DNA of 64,000 nt. Source: Leclercia adecarboxylata. GTDB lineage: Bacteria; Pseudomonadota; Gammaproteobacteria; Enterobacterales; Enterobacteriaceae. Below, piece after piece: positions 22,136 through 30,906 of the stretch (within the stretch, counting starts at the first letter, position 1; the number at the start of each line of letters is the position of its first letter). Where the stretch lies: positions 1-64,000 of the forward strand of contig DERO01000019.1 of the NCBI GenBank assembly GCA_002360945.1, given 5' to 3'. Both the position numbers and the translations under genes were made by a program. The notes beneath the pieces were generated by a model. The model saw only the letters and a list, made by a program, of their open reading frames with translations, made no database searches and was not told the DNA's origin.

Positions 22136-23164
22136 CTATTTCACCGTGACTAAGCGGGCAGAGACAATCTGGTGCCCGGCCGGCACGTCGGATTTCTCAA
22201 TCCGCTGCATAATGCGGTCTGCCAGGGTGTAGCCCATCTCGCGTGCCGGGGTGGTTGCCCAGACGATGGGCAGATCGTCCAGCGCGTTTTCTGACACATC
22301 CGCAAAAGCACCAAGCGCCACCTGATGCCCGAAGAAGGTTTCAACCCCGCCTTCCCCGCTCTGGCGTCCGGCGCGGATCAAACCAAACCAGGCCCCCATG
22401 GCGATGACGTCGTTGTAGCAAATCACGGCGCTGATGGTCGGGCTGGCGCGCAACAAGGCACCGATCGCCTCTGCCGCCTGCTTCTGACTGGATCCACACT
22501 CCACCACCCATTCACTGTGGAACGGGAGGCCGTATTTGATCAGCGTCGAGCAGTAACCGCCCACCCGTTCGGCGCGGGTCAGGGACGAGCTTTGCCCGCC
22601 CAGCCAGGCAATCCGCTGATGGCCGCGACGAATAAGATGTTCGGTCAGCATTTGTGCCGCCTGCATGTTGTCCGGGCGCAGGGTGTCGGCTTCGTCGAGA
22701 TAGCTGGCGCGGGAGGCAAATACCAGCGGAACGCCCTTCTCCGCGGCCCGTTCGCACAGCGCATTGCTCACGCCGGAGGCCCCGGCAACGATCACGCCAT
22801 CTACCCCCTGGGTCAGGAGCATGTCGAGGCGCTGGAGCAGCTGATCGGGCTCGCGACCGCCGTGTAGTAAAAAGACCATCCGCCCCTGGGCTTCCAGCGC
22901 TTCGGTCAGGCCCGCCGTGAGCTCCGCATAGAACGGGGAGGTGAGGTCGCGGACGATCAGGCCAATCACCCCGCTCTGCCCCCCGCGCAGCGCCGAGGCC
23001 TGGCGATTGCGCACAAAGCCCAGCTGCTCCACCGCATCGTTGACGCGCTGACCCGTTGCGGAGGAGATCCGCCCTTTCCCGCTCAGCACCAGTGACACCG
23101 TGCTGACGGAAACGCCCGCCGCCAGCGCGACGTCATTGATGGTGATCTTTTTCGCTACAGCCAT
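22136..23164 (-). CDS. malI: Maltose regulon repressor MalI
   Basis: MalI is a LacI-family repressor of malX-malY and itself. The 342-residue product begins MAVAKKITINDVALAAG, with the helix-turn-helix VSVSTVSLVLSGKGRIS, and a periplasmic-binding-like core (GVIGLIVRDL...). Length equals E. coli MalI. I reject the ORF's 16-residue upstream extension, since it runs across the promoter and operator. It is divergent from malX, with two palindromic operators in between. Confidence 0.96.
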   Translation of the reverse strand: MAVAKKITINDVALAAGVSVSTVSLVLSGKGRISSATGQRVNDAVEQLGFVRNRQASALRGGQSGVIGLIVRDLTSPFYAELTAGLTEALEAQGRMVFLLHGGREPDQLLQRLDMLLTQGVDGVIVAGASGVSNALCERAAEKGVPLVFASRASYLDEADTLRPDNMQAAQMLTEHLIRRGHQRIAWLGGQSSSLTRAERVGGYCSTLIKYGLPFHSEWVVECGSSQKQAAEAIGALLRASPTISAVICYNDVIAMGAWFGLIRAGRQSGEGGVETFFGHQVALGAFADVSENALDDLPIVWATTPAREMGYTLADRIMQRIEKSDVPAGHQIVSARLVTVK

Positions 23165-23194
23165 GTGTTGCCCTGACTCCCTGATAATGAGATC

Positions 23195-23210
23195 GGTAAA
23201 ACGTTTTATC
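23195..23210. promoter_or_regulatory. MalI operator, malI side
   Basis: GGTAAAACGTTTTATC, a near-perfect palindrome of LacI-family type, 30 bases upstream of the malI start. Confidence 0.85.
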
Positions 23211-23245
23211 AATACGTTATCTTTATACTCCCTGCCAAAGCCTGA

Positions 23246-23270
23246 GAATGTGATTTAGCGCGCACTAAAC
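23246..23270. promoter_or_regulatory. Probable CRP site of malI-malX
   Basis: TGTGATTTAGCGCGCACTAA lies between the two MalI operators. The left half TGTGA is perfect, the right half weak. E. coli malI and malX are CRP-activated. Confidence 0.5.
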
Positions 23271-23273
23271 TTT

Positions 23274-23289
23274 GATAAAACGTTTTATC
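23274..23289. promoter_or_regulatory. MalI operator, malX side
   Basis: GATAAAACGTTTTATC, a perfect 16-bp palindrome, 54 bases upstream of the malX start. Confidence 0.88.
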
Positions 23290-23342
23290 TTCTCGCAGCA
23301 CTGAGGCAGGTAAACCTATTTTAACAATAAAGGAGTCGTTTT

Positions 23343-24935
23343 ATGACGGCGAAAGCAGCACAAAAAATCTCGCTATGGGAATTTTTCCAGCAACTGGGTA
23401 AGACCTTTATGCTGCCCGTGGCTCTGCTCTCCTTCTGCGGGATCATGCTGGGTATCGGCAGCTCGCTCAGCAGCCACGATGTCATTACGCTGATCCCGTT
23501 CCTCGGCAACCCTGTGCTGCAGGCGATCTTTATCTGGATGAGCAAGGTCGGCTCCTTTGCCTTTAGCTTCCTGCCGGTAATGTTCTGTATCGCTATCCCG
23601 CTGGGGCTGGCCCGCGAAAACAAAGGCGTGGCGGCGTTTGCCGGTTTCGTTGGCTACGCGGTGATGAACCTGGCGGTTAACTTCTGGCTCACCGCCAAAG
23701 GCATTCTGCCGACCACCGATGCGGCAGTGCTGAAAGCTAACAACATCCAGAGCGTAATCGGGATTCAGTCTATTGATACCGGGATCCTCGGCGCGGTGAT
23801 CGCCGGGGTGATCATCTGGATGCTGCACGAGCGTTTCCACAATATCCGCCTGCCGGACGCGCTGGCCTTCTTCGGTGGCACCCGCTTTGTACCCATCGTG
23901 ACCCTCGTGGTGATGGGGCTGTTCGGTCTGGTGATCCCACTGATTTGGCCGATCTTCGCCATGGGCATTACCGGCATTGGCCGGATCATTAACAGTGCCG
24001 GTGATTTTGGTCCGATGATCTTCGGTACCGGCGAACGTCTGCTGCTGCCGTTTGGGCTCCAGCATATCCTCGTGGCGCTGATCCGCTTCACCGAAGCGGG
24101 CGGTACCATGGACGTGTGTGGGCACGATGTGAGCGGCGCGCTGACCATCTTCCAGGCACAGCTGAGCTGCCCGACCACCCACGGCTTCTCCGAGAGCGCC
24201 ACGCGCTTCCTATCTCAGGGTAAGATGCCGGCCTTCCTCGGCGGTCTGCCGGGTGCAGCGCTGGCGATGTACCACTGCGCGCGTCCGGAAAATCGTCATA
24301 AGATTAAAGGCCTGCTGATCTCCGGCGTCATTGCCTGCGTGGTGGGCGGTACCACCGAACCGATCGAGTTCCTGTTCCTGTTCGTCGCGCCGGTTCTGTA
24401 TCTGATTCACGCCGTGCTGACCGGTCTGGGCTTTACCACCATGGCGGTGCTGGGCGTGACCATCGGCAACACCGACGGCAACGTGATTGACTTTGTGGTG
24501 TTCGGGATCCTGCACGGCCTCTCCACCAAGTGGTATCTGGTGCCGGTAGTGGCGGCGATCTGGTTCGCGGTGTACTACGGGATCTTCCGCTTCGCCATCA
24601 CCCGCTTTAACCTGAAAACACCGGGTCGCGATACCGACGCGGCCACCAGCGTCGAGCAGGCTGTGGCGGGTACCATTGGCAAATCCGGCTATAACACCCC
24701 TGCCATTCTGGCGGCGCTGGGCGGTGCGGATAACATTACCTCGCTGGATAACTGCATCACCCGCCTGCGCCTGTCGGTCGCGGATATGTCCAGGGTGGAT
24801 ACCAACGCCCTGAAGGCCAACCGCGCCATCGGCGTGGTACAGTTGAATCAGCATAATTTGCAGGTGGTCATCGGCCCGCAGGTGCAGTCAGTGAAAGACG
24901 AGCTGGCGACCCTGATGCGAACAGTAGAAGCCTGA
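23343..24935 (+). CDS. malX: PTS enzyme IICB MalX (maltose/glucose type)
   Basis: MalX is a phosphotransferase permease that can take up glucose and maltose. The 530-residue protein has a IIC domain with about ten membrane helices (residues 15-420), including GTTEPIEFLFLFVAP, the conserved GxxEP sugar-binding motif. The C-terminal IIB domain has the phospho-Cys in NCITRLRLSV (about residue 480). Length equals E. coli MalX. AAGGAG precedes the ATG. Controlled by MalI at the operator just upstream. Confidence 0.96.
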   Translation: MTAKAAQKISLWEFFQQLGKTFMLPVALLSFCGIMLGIGSSLSSHDVITLIPFLGNPVLQAIFIWMSKVGSFAFSFLPVMFCIAIPLGLARENKGVAAFAGFVGYAVMNLAVNFWLTAKGILPTTDAAVLKANNIQSVIGIQSIDTGILGAVIAGVIIWMLHERFHNIRLPDALAFFGGTRFVPIVTLVVMGLFGLVIPLIWPIFAMGITGIGRIINSAGDFGPMIFGTGERLLLPFGLQHILVALIRFTEAGGTMDVCGHDVSGALTIFQAQLSCPTTHGFSESATRFLSQGKMPAFLGGLPGAALAMYHCARPENRHKIKGLLISGVIACVVGGTTEPIEFLFLFVAPVLYLIHAVLTGLGFTTMAVLGVTIGNTDGNVIDFVVFGILHGLSTKWYLVPVVAAIWFAVYYGIFRFAITRFNLKTPGRDTDAATSVEQAVAGTIGKSGYNTPAILAALGGADNITSLDNCITRLRLSVADMSRVDTNALKANRAIGVVQLNQHNLQVVIGPQVQSVKDELATLMRTVEA

Positions 24936-24943
24936 TGCCTCAG

Positions 24944-24971
24944 CCCCCTCGCCATGAGGGGGTTTTATTTT
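24944..24971 (+). terminator. Intrinsic terminator between malX and malY
   Basis: CCCCCTC, loop GCCAT, GAGGGGG, then TTTTATTTT, in the 49-base gap inside the malXY operon. It should reduce malY expression relative to malX. Confidence 0.75.
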
Positions 24972-24984
24972 AAGGACCAACGTC

Positions 24985-26157
24985 ATGTTTGATTTCTCTA
25001 CCGTCGTGGATCGTCACGGCACCTGGTGTACCCAGTGGGACTATATTGCCGACCGCTTCGGCGCGGCGGATCTGCTGCCCTTTACCATTTCGGATATGGA
25101 TTTCGCCACCGCCCCCTGCATCATCGACGCCCTGCAAACCCGCATCGGCCACGGGGTGTTTGGCTACAGCCGCTGGAAGAACGACGAATTTCTGGCCGCG
25201 GTAGCCCATTGGTTCCGCCAGCGCTTTGACAGCGCTATCGACACTGACACCCTCGTCTATGGCCCATCGGTGATCTATATGGTGTCAGAGTTGATCCGCC
25301 AGTGGTCTGAAGCCGGCGATGGGGTGGTGATCCACACCCCGGCGTACGACGCGTTTTACAATGCCATTGCGGGTAATCACCGTCAGGTGGTCTCCGTCGG
25401 TCTGCACAAAACGACGGCAGGTTGGGAGTGCGATATGGCCGCACTGGAAGCGGTACTGGCCCAGCCGCAGAACAAAATTTTATTACTCTGTAGCCCGCAC
25501 AACCCGACCGGCAAGGTCTGGACCCGGGGCGAGTTAACGACCATGGCTGAACTCTGCGCACGACACGGCGTAGCGGTGATCAGCGATGAGATCCATATGG
25601 ATATGGTGTGGGGGAATCACAAACATACCCCATGGTGCGACGTGGCACAGGGTCAATGGGCGCTGCTGACCTCCGGCTCCAAGAGCTTCAATATTCCGGC
25701 ACTCACCGGCGCTTACGGCCTGATTGGCGATGAAACCAGCCGGGCGGCGTATCTCCAGGCGCTGAAGGGACGCGACGGGCTCTCCTCGCCGTCGGTGCTG
25801 GCGCTGGTGGCGCATATCGTCGCGTATCAGCAAGGCGAGGCCTGGCTGGATGCCTTGCGCAGCTATCTGGAGGCGAATCTGCGGTATGTGGCCGACACGC
25901 TAAATGCCGCTTTCCCTGCGTTAAACTGGCAACCGCCGGAGGCGACCTATCTGGCGTGGATCGATCTTCGCCCGCTCAACATTGACGATAAGGCACTGCA
26001 GAAGGTGTTGATTGAGCAGCAGAAGGTAGCGATCATGCCGGGATATACCTACGGCGACGAGGGTAATGGTTTTATTCGTCTCAACGCTGGCTGTCCGCGC
26101 AGCAAGCTTGAGGAAGGGGTTAAGCGCCTGAATGCCGGGATCCGCGTGTTACTGTAA
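24985..26157 (+). CDS. malY: Cystathionine beta-lyase / maltose regulon modulator MalY
   Basis: MalY is a PLP enzyme with C-S lyase activity that also binds and inhibits MalT. The 390-residue protein has the PLP-binding Lys in SGSKSFNIPAL (about residue 233), the conserved YSRWKN near 60, and CSPHNPTG (about 167) of class I aminotransferase folds. Length equals E. coli MalY. AAGGACC precedes the ATG. Confidence 0.96.
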   Translation: MFDFSTVVDRHGTWCTQWDYIADRFGAADLLPFTISDMDFATAPCIIDALQTRIGHGVFGYSRWKNDEFLAAVAHWFRQRFDSAIDTDTLVYGPSVIYMVSELIRQWSEAGDGVVIHTPAYDAFYNAIAGNHRQVVSVGLHKTTAGWECDMAALEAVLAQPQNKILLLCSPHNPTGKVWTRGELTTMAELCARHGVAVISDEIHMDMVWGNHKHTPWCDVAQGQWALLTSGSKSFNIPALTGAYGLIGDETSRAAYLQALKGRDGLSSPSVLALVAHIVAYQQGEAWLDALRSYLEANLRYVADTLNAAFPALNWQPPEATYLAWIDLRPLNIDDKALQKVLIEQQKVAIMPGYTYGDEGNGFIRLNAGCPRSKLEEGVKRLNAGIRVLL

Positions 26158-26253
26158 TTATGTTGCGCAACGGAATTATCCATTGCGCAAATAGCTTTTT
26201 CTCTCATTTTGTTTTTATAATAGCTCGCACTTCTACTAATAAAGAGTGCGACC

Positions 26254-27255
26254 ATGATTGATACCACCCTCCCGTTAACTGACGTTCATCGCCACCTTGA
26301 TGGCAACATCCGCGCCCAGACCATCCTTGACCTGGGTCGTCAGTATAATTTAACCCTGCCCGCACAAACCCTTGAGACACTGATCCCACACGTGCAGGTG
26401 ACGGAAAACGAGCCGGATCTGGTCAGCTTTCTGAGCAAGCTCGACTGGGGGGTAAAAGTCCTTGCTTCGCTGGACGCCTGCCGTCGCGTCGCCTTTGAAA
26501 ACATTGAAGATGCCGCGCGCAACGGTCTGCACTACGTTGAGCTGCGCTTCTCGCCGGGCTATATGGCGATGACCCATCAGCTGCCGGTCGCGGGTGTGGT
26601 AGAAGCGGTGATTGCCGGCGTGCGCGAAGGCTGCAAGACCTTTAACGTGGAAGCACGCCTGATCGGCATCATGAGCCGCACCTTCGGGGAAGACGCCTGC
26701 CTGCAGGAGCTTGAGGCTCTGCTGGCGCACCGGGACCAGATCACCGCCGTGGATCTGGCGGGCGACGAGCTGGGCTTCCCGGGCAGTCTGTTCCTCTCTC
26801 ACTTTAACCGTGCCCGGGATGCCGGCTGGCACATCACCGTTCATGCTGGTGAAGCGGCGGGCCCGGAGAGCATCTGGCAGGCCATTCGCGAACTGGGTGC
26901 CGAACGTATTGGTCATGGGGTGAAGGCGGTCGAAGATCGGGCGCTGATGGACTTCCTGGCGGAACAGCGCATCGGGATTGAATCCTGTCTGACCTCCAAC
27001 ATTCAGACCAGCACCGTGGCGACCCTGGCGCAGCATCCTCTGAAAACCTTCCTTGAGCATGGGGTGATGGCCTCGCTGAACACCGACGATCCGGCGGTTC
27101 AGGGGGTTGATATTATTCACGAGTATACTGTTGCCGCTTCGCTGGCTGGGCTCAGCCAGGAGCAGATCCGTCAGGCGCAGATCAACGGCCTGGAGATGGC
27201 CTTCTTAACCCCTGGCGAGAAGCAGGCGTTACGCGACAAGGTCGCACGCGGATAA
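26254..27255 (+). CDS. add: Adenosine deaminase
   Basis: Add converts adenosine and deoxyadenosine to inosine and deoxyinosine, in purine salvage and protection from adenosine. The 333-residue protein has the zinc ligands in DVHRHLDG near the N-terminus, [10 protein letters not shown] (about residue 197), and [10 protein letters not shown] (about 278). Length equals E. coli Add. It has its own promoter in the 96 bases after malY and its own terminator. Confidence 0.97.
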   Translation: MIDTTLPLTDVHRHLDGNIRAQTILDLGRQYNLTLPAQTLETLIPHVQVTENEPDLVSFLSKLDWGVKVLASLDACRRVAFENIEDAARNGLHYVELRFSPGYMAMTHQLPVAGVVEAVIAGVREGCKTFNVEARLIGIMSRTFGEDACLQELEALLAHRDQITAVDLAGDELGFPGSLFLSHFNRARDAGWHITVHAGEAAGPESIWQAIRELGAERIGHGVKAVEDRALMDFLAEQRIGIESCLTSNIQTSTVATLAQHPLKTFLEHGVMASLNTDDPAVQGVDIIHEYTVAASLAGLSQEQIRQAQINGLEMAFLTPGEKQALRDKVARG

Positions 27256-27258
27256 GAA

Positions 27259-27285
27259 AAAGCCCGGCAATGCCGGGCTTTTTTT
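27259..27285. terminator. Bidirectional terminator of add and ydgJ
   Basis: AGCCCGGC, loop AAT, GCCGGGCT, flanked by A and T runs, between converging genes. Confidence 0.88.
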
Positions 27286-28324
27286 ATGCCAGAGACAGGG
27301 TCGCGCGATGCTTCGCGGATTCAATTCCCAGTTCGATCAGCTCCATAATCTGGATCGCCTGGCTTGCCGGAACCGGGTTTTCACCGTCGCCGTTCAGCGC
27401 ATCGCGGATCCCGGCATAATAGGCCGGATAGTTACCCGGCAGCGTCAGCCAGGTCTCTTCCACACGCTCTTCCCCTTCCACGCGCGTCAGCACGCCGTCA
27501 CGCATGTCGTAGCCCCAGTCTTCCTGCGGCAGACGTTCGCCGTTTTTCAGACGATCTTCCTGCGGGTCGAGACCAAACTTCACGTAGCTGCCGCGGGAGC
27601 CGTGCACAATATAGCGCGCGGATTCCGCTGCCGCCATCATGGTGCCATGCAGTACCACGCGACGCTGTGGGTAGCTCAGCACGGCGTGGAAGTAGTCGGT
27701 AGCCTGTGCGCCAGGTCGCAGCTGGGCCAGATCGACGTTCATGCTCACAGGCAGGCCGAACAGGTTAACGGCCTGGTCGAGGAGATGCGGGGCCAGATCG
27801 TACCAGATGCCGCTGCCCGGGCCCGCCTGCTCGCGCCAGCGGTTACGCACCTGCGGACGAAAACGATCAAAATGAGATTCGAAGAAGGCCACTTCCCCGA
27901 GGGAACCATCGGCAATCAATGCCTTCACGGTCAGGAAATCGCTGTCCCAACGGCGGTTATGGAACACGGAGAGCAGCTTGCCGAGGCTTTTCGCCAGCGC
28001 GTCCAGCTCCCGGGCCTGTGACAGTGTCACGGTAAAGGGTTTGTCTACGACCACATGCTTGCCAGCTTCCAGGGCCGCTTTTGCCAACGGGAAGTGAGTA
28101 TCGTTTGGGGTCGGGATGACGATCAAATCGATAGTGGGATCGTTAAACAGATGCTTCGGCTCAGAAACCACCGGGACCGTCGGCCAGTCAGCATGCACTT
28201 TCGTGGCATCACTGCTGGAAATTGCGGCCAGTTCCATCCCCGGGGTGCCATCAATCAGCGGGGCATGAAACGTTTTACTCGCATAACCATAACCTATTAA
28301 TCCAACACGGATTTTATCGCTCAT
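27284..28324 (-). CDS. ydgJ: Gfo/Idh/MocA-family oxidoreductase YdgJ
   Basis: A 346-residue NAD(P)-dependent oxidoreductase. The Rossmann motif is VGLIGYGYASKTFHAPLI at the N-terminus, and the catalytic-site motif DKPFTVTLSQARE (Lys in DKP) lies near residue 97. Length equals E. coli YdgJ. The substrate is not established; relatives act on inositols and sugars. The start at 28324 follows GAGGCGACTTC; the 12-residue upstream extension is not conserved. Confidence 0.93.
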   Translation of the reverse strand: MSDKIRVGLIGYGYASKTFHAPLIDGTPGMELAAISSSDATKVHADWPTVPVVSEPKHLFNDPTIDLIVIPTPNDTHFPLAKAALEAGKHVVVDKPFTVTLSQARELDALAKSLGKLLSVFHNRRWDSDFLTVKALIADGSLGEVAFFESHFDRFRPQVRNRWREQAGPGSGIWYDLAPHLLDQAVNLFGLPVSMNVDLAQLRPGAQATDYFHAVLSYPQRRVVLHGTMMAAAESARYIVHGSRGSYVKFGLDPQEDRLKNGERLPQEDWGYDMRDGVLTRVEGEERVEETWLTLPGNYPAYYAGIRDALNGDGENPVPASQAIQIMELIELGIESAKHRATLSLA

Positions 28325-28557
28325 GAAGTCGCCTCTCATCTTTTGACACGCATATTTCACACTAACTCTTCATTGCTCACAATAGATTAATCCGGGGTTT
28401 CGCGCCTTAAGACGACACAAGCAATCAGTAATTTCTGATTAACAATTATAACTCGCTGAATACAATCGTAAAACATCAATGCAAAGCGCTTGCCGGGAGG
28501 CATTCCGCGCTGTAAAATTCTTAATCTGTATTTATGGATAAAACAAAATAACGAATC

Positions 28558-28728
28558 ATGACGACAATTATTAATCGAATTATCGAGTTAGCCGGGTGGA
28601 TTGTGTTGGGCGTGTCGGTGATATTGCTGGGCGTCGCCAGCCATATCGATAACTATCAGCCGCCAGAGCCGGTCAATAGCGTTACTCAAGCCAAGCCGCA
28701 TGCACTGATCAAAAATAGTGACATATGA
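28558..28728 (+). CDS. blr: Small membrane protein Blr, divisome-associated
   Basis: A 56-residue frame that reads IELAGWIVLGVSVILLGVAS then HIDNYQPPE, clearly the same as E. coli Blr (41 residues), an inner-membrane peptide at the division site whose loss raises beta-lactam sensitivity. One membrane helix spans about residues 10-30. Compared with E. coli the N-terminus is slightly longer, and the C-terminus runs about 15 residues past the PPE motif, so the cytoplasmic or periplasmic tail differs. It lies in the divergent gap from ydgJ and before cnu. Confidence 0.88.
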   Translation: MTTIINRIIELAGWIVLGVSVILLGVASHIDNYQPPEPVNSVTQAKPHALIKNSDI

Positions 28729-28929
28729 TGTCAGTTGCATATTGCCAGCCGTCATGAACAGCGTTAACCTTCATCGCCAGGCGTCGACCGACGCCTGATT
28801 TCACCAGTAAAGAATATTCTTATTTTTGTCGATACGCGTCGGCAAATGTTTACGTCATTTTTGTTCCGTTTAGTATTCGACCGAATTACTCCTTTGGTAT
28901 CACTCCTTCTTATATGGAAAATTATTAAT

Positions 28930-29145
28930 ATGACCGTTCAGGACTATTTATTAAAATTTCGCAAGATTAATTCTCTCGAAAGTCTGGAAAAGCTGTTTGA
29001 TCATCTGAACTACAGCCTGAGCGATAACCAGGAGATCATCAGCATGTACCGCGCTGCGGATCACCGCCGGGCGGAACTGGTCTCTGGCGGGCGTTTGTTC
29101 AACATTGGCGAAGTGCCTAAATCCGTGTGGCGTTACGTGCTCTAA
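28930..29145 (+). CDS. cnu: Nucleoid-associated protein Cnu (Hha/YmoA family, H-NS partner)
   Basis: A 71-residue Hha-family protein starting [13 protein letters not shown] and ending in [10 protein letters not shown], the same length as E. coli Cnu (YdgT). It binds H-NS and StpA to silence AT-rich genes and can bind oriC. The conserved [14 protein letters not shown] is intact. The 28 residues open upstream are not conserved. It precedes ydgK by 84 bases. Confidence 0.95.
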   Translation: MTVQDYLLKFRKINSLESLEKLFDHLNYSLSDNQEIISMYRAADHRRAELVSGGRLFNIGEVPKSVWRYVL

Positions 29146-29229
29146 GAGGGTAGCCATTCCCTGGAAATGTTATATACTCTCGCCCCTGCTAATTTGCAGA
29201 TTGCGCTGTTACTGACTTCGGGAGAGAAC

Positions 29230-29670
29230 ATGACCACAACGGCTGGAGAAAGAATTAGCGGCTGGTTACTGGCTCCGCTTGCCTGGTTGCTGGTGGCATT
29301 ATTAAGCGCCTCGCTGGCACTGGTGCTTTACTCTACGGCGTTAATTACGCCGCACGCGTTAAAAACGCTGGGCGCGCAAAATACCACTAATATTGTCATG
29401 TGGTTTATTTCTTTCGCCTTTGCGATTGCCATGTGGTACTACACGCTGTGGCTGACCATTGCCTTTTTTAAACGCCGTCGGTCTGTACCTAAACACTATA
29501 TTATCTGGCTGCTGGTCTCTGTATTACTGGCCATTAAAGCCTTCGCATTTTCGCCGGTCTCCGATGCGCTGGCGGTCCGTCAGTTACTCTTCCCCCTGCT
29601 GGTGACCGCGCTGTTTGTGCCCTACTTTAAGCGCTCGGCACGCGTAAAGAACACCTTTGTGAACCCGTAA
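29230..29670 (+). CDS. ydgK: Inner membrane protein YdgK
   Basis: A 146-residue protein with four predicted membrane helices (about 13-38, 55-78, 90-108, 115-132), slightly longer than E. coli YdgK (136). It has no known function. It precedes rsxA by 76 bases and may be on the same transcript as the rsx genes. GGGAGAGAAC precedes the ATG at 29230. Confidence 0.88.
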   Translation: MTTTAGERISGWLLAPLAWLLVALLSASLALVLYSTALITPHALKTLGAQNTTNIVMWFISFAFAIAMWYYTLWLTIAFFKRRRSVPKHYIIWLLVSVLLAIKAFAFSPVSDALAVRQLLFPLLVTALFVPYFKRSARVKNTFVNP

Positions 29671-29746
29671 TAACCTTACAGTTAACCTGTTGTCGCCTGC
29701 CGCGGTTTGTCCGATAATAGGCGGCTTTTTTATTTCAGGCTGAATA

Positions 29747-30328
29747 ATGACCGATTACTTACTGCTCTTTGTCGGCACGGTGCTGGTAAACAACTTCGTC
29801 CTCGTGAAGTTCCTTGGCCTTTGCCCGTTTATGGGCGTGTCCAAAAAGCTGGAAACCGCGATGGGGATGGGGCTGGCAACCACTTTCGTGATGACCCTTG
29901 CCTCGATCTGCGCCTGGTGGATTGACACCTGGATCCTGATCCCCCTCGGTCTGACCTACCTGCGCACGCTGGCCTTTATTCTGGTTATCGCGGTGGTGGT
30001 GCAGTTCACCGAAATGGTGGTACGTAAAACCAGCCCGGCGTTATACCGCCTGCTCGGCATCTTCCTGCCGCTGATCACCACTAACTGTGCGGTGCTCGGC
30101 GTGGCGCTGCTCAACATTAACCTTGGGCACAATTTCCTGCAGTCGGCGCTGTACGGCTTTTCGGCTGCGGTGGGCTTCTCGCTGGTGATGGTGCTGTTTG
30201 CGGCGATCCGCGAACGCCTGGTCGCTGCCGATATCCCGGCACCGTTTCGCGGTAACGCTATCGCGCTGGTTACCGCCGGTCTTATGTCTCTGGCCTTTAT
30301 GGGCTTTAGTGGTCTGGTGAAGTTGTAA
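29747..30328 (+). CDS. rsxA: Electron transport complex subunit RsxA
   Basis: RsxA is a six-helix inner-membrane subunit of the Rsx complex (homologous to Rnf), which uses NADH and the ion gradient to keep the SoxR [2Fe-2S] cluster reduced. The 193-residue protein has the conserved [23 protein letters not shown], including the Cys involved in a membrane-embedded Fe-S site, and a second cysteine in [13 protein letters not shown]. Length equals E. coli. Its TAA ATG junction with rsxB overlaps by one base. Confidence 0.97.
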   Translation: MTDYLLLFVGTVLVNNFVLVKFLGLCPFMGVSKKLETAMGMGLATTFVMTLASICAWWIDTWILIPLGLTYLRTLAFILVIAVVVQFTEMVVRKTSPALYRLLGIFLPLITTNCAVLGVALLNINLGHNFLQSALYGFSAAVGFSLVMVLFAAIRERLVAADIPAPFRGNAIALVTAGLMSLAFMGFSGLVKL

Positions 30329-30906
30329 TGAATGCAATCTGGATCGCCATCGCAGCCATCAGCGTACTGGGGCTGCTTTTTGGCATCATTCTCGGTTACG
30401 CCTCGCGCCGCTTCGCGGTGGAGGACGATCCGATCGTAGAAAAAATTGATGAGCTGCTGCCGCAAAGCCAGTGCGGGCAGTGCGGCTTTCCTGGCTGTCG
30501 CCCCTACGCTGAAGCGGTGGGCAACGGCGGGGAGAAAATTAACCGCTGTGCCCCCGGTGGCGAAGCGGTGATGCTGAAGATTGCCGCGCTGCTGAACGTG
30601 GATCCACAACCGGTCGACGGCGACGAAAGCGCGCAGGAGCCGGTTCGCATGCTGGCGGTGATCGATGAACCTAACTGCATCGGCTGCACCAAATGTATTC
30701 AGGCCTGCCCGGTAGATGCCATCGTCGGTGCCACCCGCGCCATGCACACCGTGATTGAGGATCTGTGTACCGGCTGTAATCTCTGCGTCGCCCCCTGCCC
30801 GACCCAGTGTATTGAGTTACGCCCGGTAGCGACAACGACCGACAGCTGGAAATGGGATCTTCAGGCCATTCCGGTTCGCAATATTCCTGTGGAACAACAT
30901 GCTTAA
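30328..30906 (+). CDS. rsxB: Electron transport complex subunit RsxB (ferredoxin-like)
   Basis: A 192-residue iron-sulfur protein. After one N-terminal anchor helix it has a CGQCGFPGC cluster motif (about 50) and two [4Fe-4S] ferredoxin motifs, [12 protein letters not shown] (about 117) and [12 protein letters not shown] (about 147). It passes electrons between RsxC and the membrane subunits. Its end overlaps rsxC by 8 bases. Confidence 0.97.
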   Translation: MNAIWIAIAAISVLGLLFGIILGYASRRFAVEDDPIVEKIDELLPQSQCGQCGFPGCRPYAEAVGNGGEKINRCAPGGEAVMLKIAALLNVDPQPVDGDESAQEPVRMLAVIDEPNCIGCTKCIQACPVDAIVGATRAMHTVIEDLCTGCNLCVAPCPTQCIELRPVATTTDSWKWDLQAIPVRNIPVEQHA

